This document shows, one piece after another, positions 43,500 to 54,449 of a stretch of 64,000 nt of DNA; the first letter of the stretch is position 1; every line of letters begins with the position of its first letter. The notes beneath the pieces were generated by a model, which had not been told where the DNA came from, searched no databases, and saw only the letters and a list, made by a program, of their open reading frames with translations. Made by a program: the position numbers and the translations under genes. Source of the stretch: Ignisphaera sp. (GTDB lineage: Archaea; Thermoproteota; Thermoprotei_A; Sulfolobales; Ignisphaeraceae); assembly GCA_038831005.1 (NCBI GenBank), contig JAWBKZ010000004.1, positions 1-64,000 on the forward strand, read 5' to 3'.

Positions 43500-44660
43500 C
43501 TATATAGATTTAAGATATATATCTCTAATATCATCTTCTCTTACATTAAAGGGTACAAGCCTTAAGCTATAGCCTAGTGCTTTAAAAACAGCATCTACAA
43601 CAGTATCAGCATCTTCTTCTTTGAAACCATAATCACTTAGCTTTTCTTTAAGGCCTAACATTTGTTGAAACTCTGTTATAGCTTTGCCAACTTTTTCTGC
43701 ATCATCTCTTGAAGGTCTTATACCGGAATCTATGTATCTCAGAACTCTATATGAGTATTCTGGTACAGCTCTATGTATATAGATAGTCGCTTGAGGACCT
43801 AGAATGGCTAGACCAGCACCATGTGGAAGGTTTACGTTGATCCCACTCAACACATTCTCTATAGCGTGTATTATGTGGGCACGACTATTATCTATAGCTA
43901 TACCTGCTAACATGGATGAATAGAGAAGCCAGTATCTAGCCTCAATATTATTAGGATCTTTAATGGCTATGGGTAGCCAATTGACTACATGTTTTGTTAT
44001 CTCTTCAGCCAGAGTAAGTACAAAAGGTGATGTATCTTTACCTGTAGCGGCTTCATAAGCATGGTAGAAGGCATCTAGAGCTGTATATACTATCTGTTTT
44101 TGAGGTAACGAAAGAGTGTAACGTGGATCATCAATACTTGCTAATGGATATAGATATTCAGATGCTATTCCAAATTTTGTTCTTGGAGCATCAATAGTTA
44201 CAACAGCATATCTATTGATCTCAGAACCTGTGCCATGCGTTAGATTGACAGCTATAATAGGTCGAGCTCCATGGATCTGTCTAACTCCATACACATAGTC
44301 TTTAATATTTCCGCCACAAATAGATAGAACTGAAGCAATCTTTGCCGAATCTATAACGCTTCCTCCACCTATACCGATAACAGCTTCCGCACTAAACTCA
44401 ATTAGTTCATCTGCTAATTGCTCTATAATGTATTGCATGGGATTTGGTTCAATCTTATCAAAAATTTCGTATTCAATATTATAGCTACTTAAAATAGATA
44501 GAATATCTCCAAGTGCTCCACTCACTTTTGCCGCGCTCCTACTCGTAACCACATAGACACGCTTGTATCTATTTATAACATTCTCTAGGTTCTTAAAAGA
44601 CTCTGGACCAAAATATACAACAGTTCTCCCATATCTTACGTTAAATCTCTGAAGCTTCAT
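43500..44660 (-). CDS. iron-containing alcohol dehydrogenase
   Basis: The protein is about 386 residues. NAD binding is by IGIGGGSVIDSAKIASV (GGGSxxDxAK), with LTHGTGSEINRYAVV. Metal ligands lie in DAFYHAYEAATG and in the IDNSRAHIIHAIEN to NLPHGAGLAILGP region, giving the Asp and three His of the family. It oxidises an alcohol or reduces an aldehyde with NAD(P). The frame starts at 44681, but ATG 44660 (MKLQRFNVRYG) is preceded by GGGTG. It heads an operon with the PfkB kinase, so a sugar-alcohol pathway is imaginable. Confidence 0.9.
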   Translation of the reverse strand: MKLQRFNVRYGRTVVYFGPESFKNLENVINRYKRVYVVTSRSAAKVSGALGDILSILSSYNIEYEIFDKIEPNPMQYIIEQLADELIEFSAEAVIGIGGGSVIDSAKIASVLSICGGNIKDYVYGVRQIHGARPIIAVNLTHGTGSEINRYAVVTIDAPRTKFGIASEYLYPLASIDDPRYTLSLPQKQIVYTALDAFYHAYEAATGKDTSPFVLTLAEEITKHVVNWLPIAIKDPNNIEARYWLLYSSMLAGIAIDNSRAHIIHAIENVLSGINVNLPHGAGLAILGPQATIYIHRAVPEYSYRVLRYIDSGIRPSRDDAEKVGKAITEFQQMLGLKEKLSDYGFKEEDADTVVDAVFKALGYSLRLVPFNVREDDIRDIYLKSI

Positions 44661-44738
44661 AATATACACCCAACACATCATCTTTATGATAAAAATTAAA
44701 TATTTTAATACATCCTATAGAGATAGAGGTATGTTAAT

Positions 44739-45011
44739 GTGGATCCCAAAAATAGACGAAAGTTGTTGATGATTAAAGAAGTAGATATATTGATTGATGA
44801 ACTCGTAAATAACAAAGAGAAATACTTTGACAAAAACCTAGTTCTTAACTCAGAGGGTAGGAAACTTTTCTCGAGAATAGCCAAAATACTGATGGTACTT
44901 TACCCAGAACTTAGACGTACTTTAAGTAACTACAGAAGTACACCTACATTTGAAGGTATAAATAAACTGGTTGAGCGCCTCAATGAAATGAAAATGAGTC
45001 GGATTGAATAG
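44739..45011 (+). CDS. hypothetical protein, 90 residues
   Basis: A small, charged helical protein (KLLMIKEVDILIDELVNN, then SRIAKILMVLYPELRRTL). GTG 44739 has GAGGT eight bases upstream. No family recognised. It is divergent from the alcohol dehydrogenase and converges on the PhoU-type regulator. Confidence 0.55.
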   Translation: MDPKNRRKLLMIKEVDILIDELVNNKEKYFDKNLVLNSEGRKLFSRIAKILMVLYPELRRTLSNYRSTPTFEGINKLVERLNEMKMSRIE

Positions 45012-45031
45012 TATTCCTGGCTTGATGCATA

Positions 45032-46033
45032 TCATGTTTTCAGCAACTTTATAGAACTTATGTCTATAACTATTTCTTCTGTATCTATTGTTCTAGCCAC
45101 AATTCTTGAAATAGTGTCTAATAATCTTGTTAAGTAGGGATCTAATGATTTATCCATAACTATTTTCTTTCTTATCTCCTCATCTGTTACCTTAAGTTTC
45201 TCTACACGTTTAACCAGTTCTATGGCTTTTAGTTTATCCATAGCTATAAATGCATCAGACATCAGGTCAAAGACTTCAATAGTCTCTTTATAAAGTTCTA
45301 CAATATCTTTAGGAATTGAATTAACTAACTTGACAGTCTTAGCAATATTTACAGCATGATCCGCCACCCTTTCTAGACTCTTTATAAACATAACTCTATG
45401 CACAGCTTCGATATGATCTATACCTCTTTTACTCATTTCATGGGGATCTCTAAGAATTTGCGTTAACTGACGAAGAGCTAAAAGATACAGTTTATCGGCA
45501 AGATTGTCTCTAGAAATAACTGATTCAAGAATTGATGAATCAATATCCTTCATCATATAGAGAATGATATCTCTATGCATAGATATAGCTATCCTCTTAA
45601 GTCTCTTTACAACACTTTCAATATCGCTTAGATTAGGATCTACAACAATTTGTAGGGTAATAGTATCAACATCTTCATCTATAACCTCAAGCCCTATAAG
45701 TCTATCCCTAGCAATGTCTATTCCTCTATCTACTATAGATCTACTAACCCCACTATACAATAACTTTATCATAGAAGTCCCAGCAATATAATAAGCAATT
45801 ATTTCACGAGCAACATCATGCTCGTTGTACCTTTCATCTATAGTAATCAGAGTTTCAATATCTCTATCCGTTCTTCTAACCGATGTATATACTCGTAAAG
45901 ACATGTCAGGCAAAACTTCAAGAAATACCTCAGATCTTGGCTCAAGCCCTACCTCTCTTGCCCATGAAACTGGTAGAGTTATTATAAATGTTGCTTTTCC
46001 TATTTTCTGAACTCTTCGCCTATATAGAGCCAC
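45032..46033 (-). CDS. phosphate uptake regulator: AbrB/SpoVT domain plus PhoU-like domains
   Basis: The 333-residue protein has an N-terminal AbrB/SpoVT swapped-hairpin DNA-binding domain (RRRVQKIGKATFIITLPVSW, EVGLEPRSEVFLEV). Helical PhoU repeats follow, with MFIKSLERVADHAVNIAKTV (the E-R-x-x-D-H metal motif). This is the archaeal AbrB-PhoU architecture linked to phosphate control. It starts at GTG 46033 behind AGGTGAG. The pit/DUF47 pair is 11 kb away, and the protein could bind the palindrome there, but that is a guess. Confidence 0.85.
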   Translation of the reverse strand: MALYRRRVQKIGKATFIITLPVSWAREVGLEPRSEVFLEVLPDMSLRVYTSVRRTDRDIETLITIDERYNEHDVAREIIAYYIAGTSMIKLLYSGVSRSIVDRGIDIARDRLIGLEVIDEDVDTITLQIVVDPNLSDIESVVKRLKRIAISMHRDIILYMMKDIDSSILESVISRDNLADKLYLLALRQLTQILRDPHEMSKRGIDHIEAVHRVMFIKSLERVADHAVNIAKTVKLVNSIPKDIVELYKETIEVFDLMSDAFIAMDKLKAIELVKRVEKLKVTDEEIRKKIVMDKSLDPYLTRLLDTISRIVARTIDTEEIVIDISSIKLLKT

Positions 46034-46236
46034 AAAAATCTCACCTAAACAACAATCCCACTGTATAAGTACTCTTATTACAGTTTATAAATGCATCTCA
46101 GAGCTTTTACAACATGTATTAAGGGACCTATAGTTAAATTTAAATGAGACACAATAACTGAAATATAAATAGTTTAGATTCATACGTCATAGATGATATT
46201 ATCTGGCAATGAATTCGTTACATTCTTAACGTCATG

Positions 46237-46244
46237 TTTATATA
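46237..46244 (+). promoter_or_regulatory. TATA box of cren7
   Basis: TTTATATA lies about 40 bases ahead of the cren7 ATG at 46280. This gives a leader of only about 14 bases and supports the short start. Confidence 0.5.
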
Positions 46245-46279
46245 TTTTGTTTGCTCTATTTCTGATTTGGGTATATGTT

Positions 46280-46468
46280 ATGGCTGCATGTAGTAAATCT
46301 GTAAGTGTTAAAACACCTGAAGGAGCTGAAAAAAGTCTTGTGCCTAAGAAGGTTTGGAGTTTAGCACCTAGAGGTAGAAAAGGAGTAAAAATAGGTTTGT
46401 TCCAAGATCCAGCATCAGGAAAATACTTTAGAGCAAAAGTACCAGACGACTATCCAGAATGCGGATAA
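46280..46468 (+). CDS. cren7: chromatin protein Cren7
   Basis: This 62-residue protein is nearly identical in pattern to Sulfolobus Cren7: [19 protein letters not shown], then [20 protein letters not shown] and [11 protein letters not shown]. It binds the minor groove, bends and compacts DNA with its SH3-like beta-barrel. The frame is open upstream to 46193, but those 29 residues are hydrophobic and unlike the family. ATG 46280 ([13 protein letters not shown]) gives the correct length, and the TATA box lies inside the spurious extension. The C-terminus ends with an extra Cys-Gly. It is diagnostic for Crenarchaeota. Confidence 0.95.
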   Translation: MAACSKSVSVKTPEGAEKSLVPKKVWSLAPRGRKGVKIGLFQDPASGKYFRAKVPDDYPECG

Positions 46469-47292
46469 CCAAACACAAATAAAACATTTTTATATAATTC
46501 CTTAACCAGATTGTCCTGATAAAGCACATTACCTACTCTAGTCTAGAGAGTTAGTTAATGACCAGATTAGGTCTACAGAAGATTCTCTGGTAGGTGTTCT
46601 ATCTATCTTAATTTGCATCAGCTTCAACATTACCCTAGGAAATCACTACAACGCAATTTAATTTCGTGTTAACCATAAGTGTGTCGCAACATTGATAGTT
46701 ACAGCATTTACAGCAATATTATCAAGGACTACCTCTGAGTGTTTTTGTCGTACATAAAGTTCATTAGCTACTTTATCTACACATTAAGATTTGGAATAGC
46801 GAAAAACATCAAACTTTAAGGCCAAATAATTTAAAATTAAAAGTTCGGTGCATTTGCTACTTACAATAGTTAAAAGACTTGATAGAAAGCCATTCAAAGA
46901 ATAAAACATAAAGATCTTCTCTAGTTACAATTGATTAGAAAAGCAGCTATACAGAGGTGTTTGAATTCTCTATATATCTACGATACATTTATAAGGAACT
47001 TATTTACTCAAAGCTCAAAACAACCAGACCATGCTATAGTTACTAGTACACATTAAAATTGATACAATATGATAGAAAGTGGTTAAGTACCATAGGAGCC
47101 TGTAAATCTAGGTGATGCTACCATATTATATTCACAATAATGTTAAAATTAAATACTAACGCCAGATCTATAAAAATATTGCCATAAAATGATAAGAGAT
47201 TTCAGTGAAGTCTGATTAGATTAATTAGATGTTATGTAATTATTAGATGAGCTTAACTATTTATGTTTAATGGTTTATAAGTAGGTGATTGG
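46469..47292. other. 824-bp gap with no supported feature
   Basis: AT-rich with stops throughout. No GC-rich island, tRNA-like block, repeat or relic that I can identify. GGTGAT near the end (47283-47288) belongs to the dUTPase-family start. Confidence 0.45.
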
Positions 47293-47781
47293 GTGCCTAA
47301 TTTGGTAGTTTTATCGCCAGAGACATTAATATCCGTACTAGGTCTGTTGAAAGAGAACATTGATTGTAGTGGTATGAAGTTACACCTAGATGAAGTGTTC
47401 AGTTTTGTAGATAGAGGTGGTCTGTACAGCAACTCGAAAAAACTTTCTAATGTTTATGAGATTAAGCCTAATGAAGAAGGCATTTACGTACTTGCGCCAG
47501 GTGGATACAGAATCAGGTATAGGGAGATCGTAAAAGTTCCTGAGAACACTATTGCAATAGCTATACCTAGGTCTACACTCCTTAGAATAGGCGCTACAAT
47601 ACATACCGCTGTATGGGACCCCGGGTACGAAGGACGAGGTGAGGGCCTTCTGGTAGTCTTCAATAACCATGGCATAGAGATAGAGCACGGAGCACAAATA
47701 GCTCAACTGGTATTCATATCACTAGACAGAATTACAAGGTACATCTATAGGGGGAGTTACTTTAGAGAAAACATCACATAG
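47293..47781 (+). CDS. dUTPase/dCTP deaminase superfamily protein
   Basis: The 162-residue protein has the superfamily motifs in order: VKVPENTIAIAIPRSTLLRIG (the PRSSxxR-like motif 2), AVWDPGYEGRGEGLLV (motif 3 region), and IEHGAQIAQLVFI (motif 4, GxxxxQxxF). It probably hydrolyses dUTP to dUMP, keeping uracil out of DNA. The catalytic dCTP-deaminase Glu is not obvious, so dUTPase is preferred. GTG start at 47293 behind GGTGAT. Confidence 0.8.
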   Translation: MPNLVVLSPETLISVLGLLKENIDCSGMKLHLDEVFSFVDRGGLYSNSKKLSNVYEIKPNEEGIYVLAPGGYRIRYREIVKVPENTIAIAIPRSTLLRIGATIHTAVWDPGYEGRGEGLLVVFNNHGIEIEHGAQIAQLVFISLDRITRYIYRGSYFRENIT

Positions 47782-47899
47782 AGTATACAAAACTCTGAGC
47801 AACTTAAAACGACCTACACCATTATATGAACTTGGGCTTGGGTTAAGAGATATTAGGAAGTGTTTACAGGATATCTGTAAAGATCTCAGGATATGTTAT

Positions 47900-48409
47900 A
47901 TGTACTTTCCTAGAGAAACATCCATAGATAGATGCTCCTTAAGCAAACCATATTTATATCGAGGATTAAACAAATCTTTAGTTGTTTATCATGAACAGAG
48001 CTATGACGAGGTTAAATCTATTCTAGTAAGATCTATCATGAATTATATTTCGATCTATAATCCTACATCCCAAACTTTACAAGCTATTATAGAGATTAAA
48101 TCGCAACGAACTACGTATAGATACGTTATGATATACATAGGGCATGAGACCTTTGCTCTAATAACACCATCAACGATATTAAGAGGTGTAACTAATTTTG
48201 AAGATGTTGTGAGAACCATAATTATCGAAGTTTCTAATGATATCAAAAACTATTCCTTTATAGATCAGATAAAATTCATTACATATGTGGATAATGAAAG
48301 AATCAGTATTAAGTATGTATGTGCATTTAGCCACATTACTATCTATCTAATACTGCTTAACGCTATAATGCTCCTATTCTATATAAACAAATACCTTTAC
48401 TGTATGTAA
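47900..48409 (+). CDS. hypothetical protein with C-terminal membrane helix, start uncertain
   Basis: 169 residues from ATG 47900, ending in a hydrophobic segment (ITIYLILLNAIMLLFYINKY), so it is probably a tail-anchored membrane protein. The same frame stays open upstream to about 47740. It reads as protein there too (TLSNLKRPTPLYELGLGLRD, RKCLQDICKDLRICYMYFP) but offers no ATG, GTG or TTG. Either the gene begins at 47900, or it uses an unusual start, or its true start was lost. It overlaps the convergent tldD-like gene by 13 bases. Confidence 0.5.
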   Translation: MYFPRETSIDRCSLSKPYLYRGLNKSLVVYHEQSYDEVKSILVRSIMNYISIYNPTSQTLQAIIEIKSQRTTYRYVMIYIGHETFALITPSTILRGVTNFEDVVRTIIIEVSNDIKNYSFIDQIKFITYVDNERISIKYVCAFSHITIYLILLNAIMLLFYINKYLYCM

Positions 48410-49662
48410 GCCACAAGACTAATTATAGGTGCTACTTCTGAAACTATCCATGATTTTTCTATCGATGCCCTAACTTTAGTGTCTTTCGATATAGCGTTAA
48501 TGGTTTTTATGCTTTGGAGTGGTATTTTAACTTCTATAATCTTTACGGGTTCTCTAAATTCGCCATTTTCAATAGTATAGCTGAATTCTGGTATAAATTT
48601 TATGTATCCCTCCTCTAGAGTTGCCATGGCTACACCTTCTACGTAGAACCCTCTTTTTGTATCTTCAAGAATTTCATTAAATCTCCAGTCACCTGGCTTA
48701 ATTGTAAGAACTGTATGAAATGGCACTGGTTTGTGGAATAAACCATATGCAGAACCAGGCTCAGAACCCATAGTTCTGGCAGTACTTCTAGTATGATGGA
48801 GATCTCTGACAACACCATTTTCAATTAGTGTTCTTTTCTTAGTGATAACCCCTTCATCATCAAAGAACCTCATAGAAGGAGTACTATAGCTATAAGGTTC
48901 ATCGTAGACCTCTAGTTCATCTGGACCCAATTTGTATCCTAAAAGTTTTTGTGAATAAAGATAAGTAGAATCAAGCATATGTGAAATTTCATGGAATAAA
49001 GCTGCAGTAGCTTTATGATCCAAAACTACTGTAGCTTTTCCATACAGATAAGGCTTCAAAGATTTCATTCCATACGATTTTGTTAATCGATCTACCGCTA
49101 ATTTAAAAGAATTCTCTATACTTTTCAGAACTTCTTTAGAGTTCCATGAGATGAGGGCATTATATGTTGACGAAAAGATCGGTAACCCAAGTGATGATTT
49201 ACCAAGCAACCCTATCTCTATCTCTACAAATCTTCTTAGTTCTTGCACTCTATCATTATAATCCCTTTCAATAGCTTTGATTACGTTCTTCAATATTACG
49301 ATAATTTCGCACCTAATTACATTAAGTCCTCTAATTTCTTCACATAGATTATGAATGAGCCTGGCTACGTCTTCTGCTTCAGGAAGTTCCTTACCTATCT
49401 CTACATATCCTTTATAGAGTTCTGCTTCTGCAAGACCTTCGCATTCTTTCGACATCATGATATTTAAAGACGTTTGCTTGAATTTATTCAACAACTCCGG
49501 ATTATTTTTGTTTGTGGAAACAATACTCCAGCAACCGTCGATATTGATTCTGAAACCATATGATGCATTAGTGTAAGCGTTTATATCTATTGATCCGTTT
49601 CTTATGGCTATCTGGACCACATCTTCATTGAGTGAAACAGTATCATTATATATGATATTCAT
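48397..49662 (-). CDS. tldD: TldD/PmbA-family metalloprotease
   Basis: The 421-residue protein has the zinc motif in ATAALFHEISHMLDSTY (HExxxH type), then MRFFDDEGVITKKRTLIENGVV and HHTRSTARTMGSEPGSAYG. GVAMATLEEGYIKF and a C-terminal domain complete the fold. TldD and PmbA usually act as a heterodimer; only this member is in the window. In other organisms they process small modified peptides. Length is near normal (about 450). Confidence 0.85.
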   Translation of the reverse strand: MNIIYNDTVSLNEDVVQIAIRNGSIDINAYTNASYGFRINIDGCWSIVSTNKNNPELLNKFKQTSLNIMMSKECEGLAEAELYKGYVEIGKELPEAEDVARLIHNLCEEIRGLNVIRCEIIVILKNVIKAIERDYNDRVQELRRFVEIEIGLLGKSSLGLPIFSSTYNALISWNSKEVLKSIENSFKLAVDRLTKSYGMKSLKPYLYGKATVVLDHKATAALFHEISHMLDSTYLYSQKLLGYKLGPDELEVYDEPYSYSTPSMRFFDDEGVITKKRTLIENGVVRDLHHTRSTARTMGSEPGSAYGLFHKPVPFHTVLTIKPGDWRFNEILEDTKRGFYVEGVAMATLEEGYIKFIPEFSYTIENGEFREPVKIIEVKIPLQSIKTINAISKDTKVRASIEKSWIVSEVAPIISLVAYIQ

Positions 49663-49789
49663 GGCTCGAACCTATTGCTATATGATATAAGATGCTGCAA
49701 AGTATACAAGTAGGTAAAAGTAGGTAAAAGCTTTTAACATGGATATAACTAGTGCTATAAATATTATTGCAATACTATTTGATGCAAGT

Positions 49790-50725
49790 TTAAGTTAAGT
49801 TTGTGCTCCAAAAAGGTTTCCTAACATTATTGATATATATCATCATCATCTCTATACATTCTTCATCTATTTTAGGCTCTAAGCATCTCCGTAGATCTAT
49901 GTAGTCGTTTAATCCTACACATGGTTTTAATGTTCTATTGCTATATAATCTAATTCTATCACAATAGAGACAAAACTTATGGTTTCTATACCATCTAACT
50001 ATTTCAACCTCAATACCGTTATCCAGCACATAAACGGGTCTCAAGTTCACATCTCTTATGTATTTTTTGATACTTATACCTTCAAGAAATTCAACTATTT
50101 TGTCTAGAGAAGTATACAGCTCATTGAAATCTTTCTTGCCTTCACCTATGGGTTCAAGTTCTATAAATCGTAGTCTAGCATTAAATCTTGATGCAAACCC
50201 TATAAAGTCCAGATACTCATGTTCATTTATATTTTTCAGCACAACAACGTTTATCGTCATAGGTTTGGGGAATGCATCTTTAGCTATATCTATTCCCTTG
50301 ATCACTATATTTAGAGCATCAATGCCTGTCACATACCTAAACTTATTTCTATTCAGAGATGGAAGACCTATATTCACTCTCTGTAGTCCAGCTTCAGCTA
50401 ACCGAGTTGCAAATGTAGCTAAGTGAAATCCATTGGTAGTCATAGATATATCGCTAGGTTTCAATTCAGTTAACCATTTCACTATATCAACTATATCATC
50501 ATGTAACAGAGGTTCGCCTCCCGTTATCTTGAATCTGTCTATCCCTAATTTAGATGCTATCTTTGTTATAGCCTTCAATTCCTCTAACGATAGTGCCCTT
50601 TCATCTTTATTTCTATACATTCCTTCTTTGTGACAGTAAATACACCTGTAGTTACACTCATTATTTATGACTATTCTTAGTGTCCTTAATGGTCTTCCAT
50701 ATCTATCGAATAACATTGTCTGCAT
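49790..50725 (-). CDS. moaA: GTP 3',8-cyclase, molybdenum cofactor synthesis (MoaA)
   Basis: The 311-residue radical SAM enzyme converts GTP to the cyclic precursor of pyranopterin. The N-terminal cluster is in NECNYRCIYCHKEG (CxxxCxxC), with FKITGGEPLLHDDIVDIV and SMTTNGFHL. The C-terminal cluster Cys are in FCLYCDRIRLYSNRTLKPC (CxxC-x13-C). PVYVLDNGIEVEIVRWY lies between. ATG 50725 or ATG 50716 may be the start. No other Mo-cofactor gene is adjacent. Confidence 0.92.
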   Translation of the reverse strand: MQTMLFDRYGRPLRTLRIVINNECNYRCIYCHKEGMYRNKDERALSLEELKAITKIASKLGIDRFKITGGEPLLHDDIVDIVKWLTELKPSDISMTTNGFHLATFATRLAEAGLQRVNIGLPSLNRNKFRYVTGIDALNIVIKGIDIAKDAFPKPMTINVVVLKNINEHEYLDFIGFASRFNARLRFIELEPIGEGKKDFNELYTSLDKIVEFLEGISIKKYIRDVNLRPVYVLDNGIEVEIVRWYRNHKFCLYCDRIRLYSNRTLKPCVGLNDYIDLRRCLEPKIDEECIEMMMIYINNVRKPFWSTNLT

Positions 50726-50846
50726 CCAATTAACTACATAGCTATGTTATTCCTCTAGTCTTTCTAGGTTCAACTTTAAGTATATAAAGCTGCTCATCAT
50801 AACTAAAGTTTACCGTAAGGATTCAGTAGGGTTCATAATAAAGTAG

Positions 50847-52166
50847 ATGTATATGTATGAAGTATGTTTAGCTATATTATATGGAAAGAGTAACAAATAT
50901 ACTGTTAATGTATTGACAGCCGCTGTAGAAACTTACTATAGTTCAGTTAAGGTATACCTATTGAGATTCGATAATGGTTATAGTGTTCTAGAAGATGTTT
51001 TAGATATGAAGAGAAAATGTCGTAAAATTGTTATTGGATTTACATTCATGACTCATCAGATAGATGATATTCTTCAGGTCTTAACAGCTATAAAACAGAT
51101 TTTACCTGATGCACTATACATTGCCGGAGGACCCCATGCCTCCGGAGATCCCCTAGGTACCTTAACTAAGCTTGGATTCGATTTAGTTGTTTATGGTGAA
51201 GGAGAAGCAACATTAATCGATATTCTTGAAGCTATAGATAGTAATGAAGATCCAAAAGTATGTGGAACAGCCTACATGGAGGGCGATAGATTGGTAATAA
51301 GAAGACGATCTCTCATAAATCTTGATACTTATCCTCCATTCCCATACTGGCGTAATCTATTTAATCCTATAGAGATAATGCGTGGATGTAGTGCTTCCTG
51401 TTACTTTTGTCAAGTTAGCTATATGTTTGGGCCACCCAGATATCGAAGCATAGAAAATATTGTATACTATTCAAAAATAATGATGGAAAAAGGTTTGAAG
51501 GACTTGAGGTTTATTGCTCCTAATTCATTTGGTTATGGAAGTAGTGATGGAATAGAACCAGCTCCAGATAAATTGTTAGAACTATTGCAGAAACTAAGGG
51601 AGCAAACTAATTCGTATGGCGGCAGAATATTTTTTGGAACATTTCCTAGCGAGGTAAGACCTGATTCCGTTGAAGAGAATATAGTAAAAGATATTAGAAA
51701 ACTTGTAGACAATAAGAGAATAATTATTGGAGGACAAAGTGGCTCTAAAAAAATTTTGCACAAAATTCATAGAGGACATGATGTTGACACCATAGTTAAT
51801 GCTGTTGATATTCTCACGAGAAATGGTTTTGAAGTTGATGTTGATCTTATTCTGGGCCTTGAATTCGAAGATGATAACGACATCATCGAGACAATCAATC
51901 TGATAAACAGGTTAAAGAAATATAAAGCGCGTATACATCTACATACATTCATTCCTTTACCTGGCACACCTCTCTCTTCAGTGAGGTTTAGATCTATTGA
52001 CAATAATATGAAACGTTATTTATTTAAGTTAGTTGGTGAAGGAAGAGCTTATGGGAATTGGATTGATCAAGAAAAGATAGCTCAATACATTATTTCGCTT
52101 AAGGAGAGAGAAATTATTTATGATATTGATAAGTATGCGGGTAGAATAAAAATTATTGACTGTTGA
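50847..52166 (+). CDS. B12-binding-domain radical SAM protein
   Basis: The 439-residue protein has an N-terminal cobalamin-binding-like Rossmann domain (IVIGFTFMTHQIDDILQVL, then ALYIAGGPHASGDPLGTL and VVYGEGEATLIDIL). A radical SAM domain with IMRGCSASCYFCQ (CxxxCxxC) and RFIAPNSFGYGSS follows. The His of the DxHxxG cobalamin motif is absent, so B12 may bind base-off or not at all. The arrangement matches the archaeal TIGR04013-like group of unknown substrate. It is divergent from moaA. Confidence 0.8.
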   Translation: MYMYEVCLAILYGKSNKYTVNVLTAAVETYYSSVKVYLLRFDNGYSVLEDVLDMKRKCRKIVIGFTFMTHQIDDILQVLTAIKQILPDALYIAGGPHASGDPLGTLTKLGFDLVVYGEGEATLIDILEAIDSNEDPKVCGTAYMEGDRLVIRRRSLINLDTYPPFPYWRNLFNPIEIMRGCSASCYFCQVSYMFGPPRYRSIENIVYYSKIMMEKGLKDLRFIAPNSFGYGSSDGIEPAPDKLLELLQKLREQTNSYGGRIFFGTFPSEVRPDSVEENIVKDIRKLVDNKRIIIGGQSGSKKILHKIHRGHDVDTIVNAVDILTRNGFEVDVDLILGLEFEDDNDIIETINLINRLKKYKARIHLHTFIPLPGTPLSSVRFRSIDNNMKRYLFKLVGEGRAYGNWIDQEKIAQYIISLKEREIIYDIDKYAGRIKIIDC

Positions 52167-52205
52167 GTACTACTACGTGTAGCATACAGATAGATAATCC
52201 GTATT

Positions 52206-53721
<1,516 letters not shown>

Positions 53722-53957
53722 AACTTATCACTATATCACTATACAGTGTTGATGAAAGGAATATAAAACGTTAAATGATAATTCCAAAAATATTCTGTAA
53801 CAAGTTTGTAATTATGTTGAGTCTTGAATATCATGATCTAATACCGGACCCCAATTATGATAGGGCTCAAAAGACTTATTAAGTAGATTTTCAGTGAGTT
53901 TTATCGCATACTAAATAGTGATGCTCATAATAGGATAATACCTGGTGATATAATTAA

Positions 53958-54443
53958 ATGCCCGTATGGCGATATCCACGAATAATCAGTATAGTAGATG
54001 AAAATAAGGTAGCTAAAGCTGTCATTAGAGATGCTCCGATATCGTTTAAGGAGGCATATGAAGTATGTAAGATTATTCGTGGTATGATGTTAAATGAGGC
54101 TAAAGATCTACTTAGGAAAGTTATTGAATTAAAGGAGCCTATACCATACGTGAGGTACAAACTAAGTATTGCACATAAACGAGGACTAGCTAATCGTTGG
54201 AGGAAGTGGGGATCTCCTATAGGTAGATACCCTGTAAAAGTATGTAAATACCTACTGAAACTTTTAGATAATGTAGAGAATAATGCTAACGTAAAAGGAC
54301 TTGATACATCAAAACTAAAGATAGTTCATATAGCTGCTCATAAAGGTTACTATTTGAAGAGGTGGACACCTCGTGCATTCGGTAGAGCAACACCTCGGTT
54401 CAAAACACATACATCCATAGAAGTTATTGTAGCAGAGGTGTAA
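53958..54443 (+). CDS. rpl22: 50S ribosomal protein uL22
   Basis: The 161-residue archaeal L22 has ISFKEAYEVCKIIRGMML at the start of its core, YKLSIAHKRGLANRWRKWG and GRYPVKVCKYLLKLLDNVE. It ends with HKGYYLKRWTPRAFGRATPR, the loop that lines the exit tunnel. GGTGAT lies eight bases before ATG 53958. It opens the ribosomal run here, although in most archaea S19 and L2 come before it. Confidence 0.95.
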   Translation: MPVWRYPRIISIVDENKVAKAVIRDAPISFKEAYEVCKIIRGMMLNEAKDLLRKVIELKEPIPYVRYKLSIAHKRGLANRWRKWGSPIGRYPVKVCKYLLKLLDNVENNANVKGLDTSKLKIVHIAAHKGYYLKRWTPRAFGRATPRFKTHTSIEVIVAEV

Positions 54444-54449
54444 ACCTGT

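Noticed and set aside
46193-46279. Membrane-helix N-terminus ahead of Cren7
   Set aside because: Cren7 proteins are about 60 residues; the upstream part contains the TATA box and is unlike the family, so it is untranslated sequence.
50058-50633. Large plus-strand frames opposite moaA
   Set aside because: They are shadows of the clear moaA gene, with Ser/Ile/Phe-rich antisense composition.
53815-53883. Short frame beginning MLSLEYHDLIPDPNYDRAQ ahead of uL22
   Set aside because: Only 22 codons with no ribosome binding site; it might look like an S19 remnant position, but the text does not match S19 or L2.
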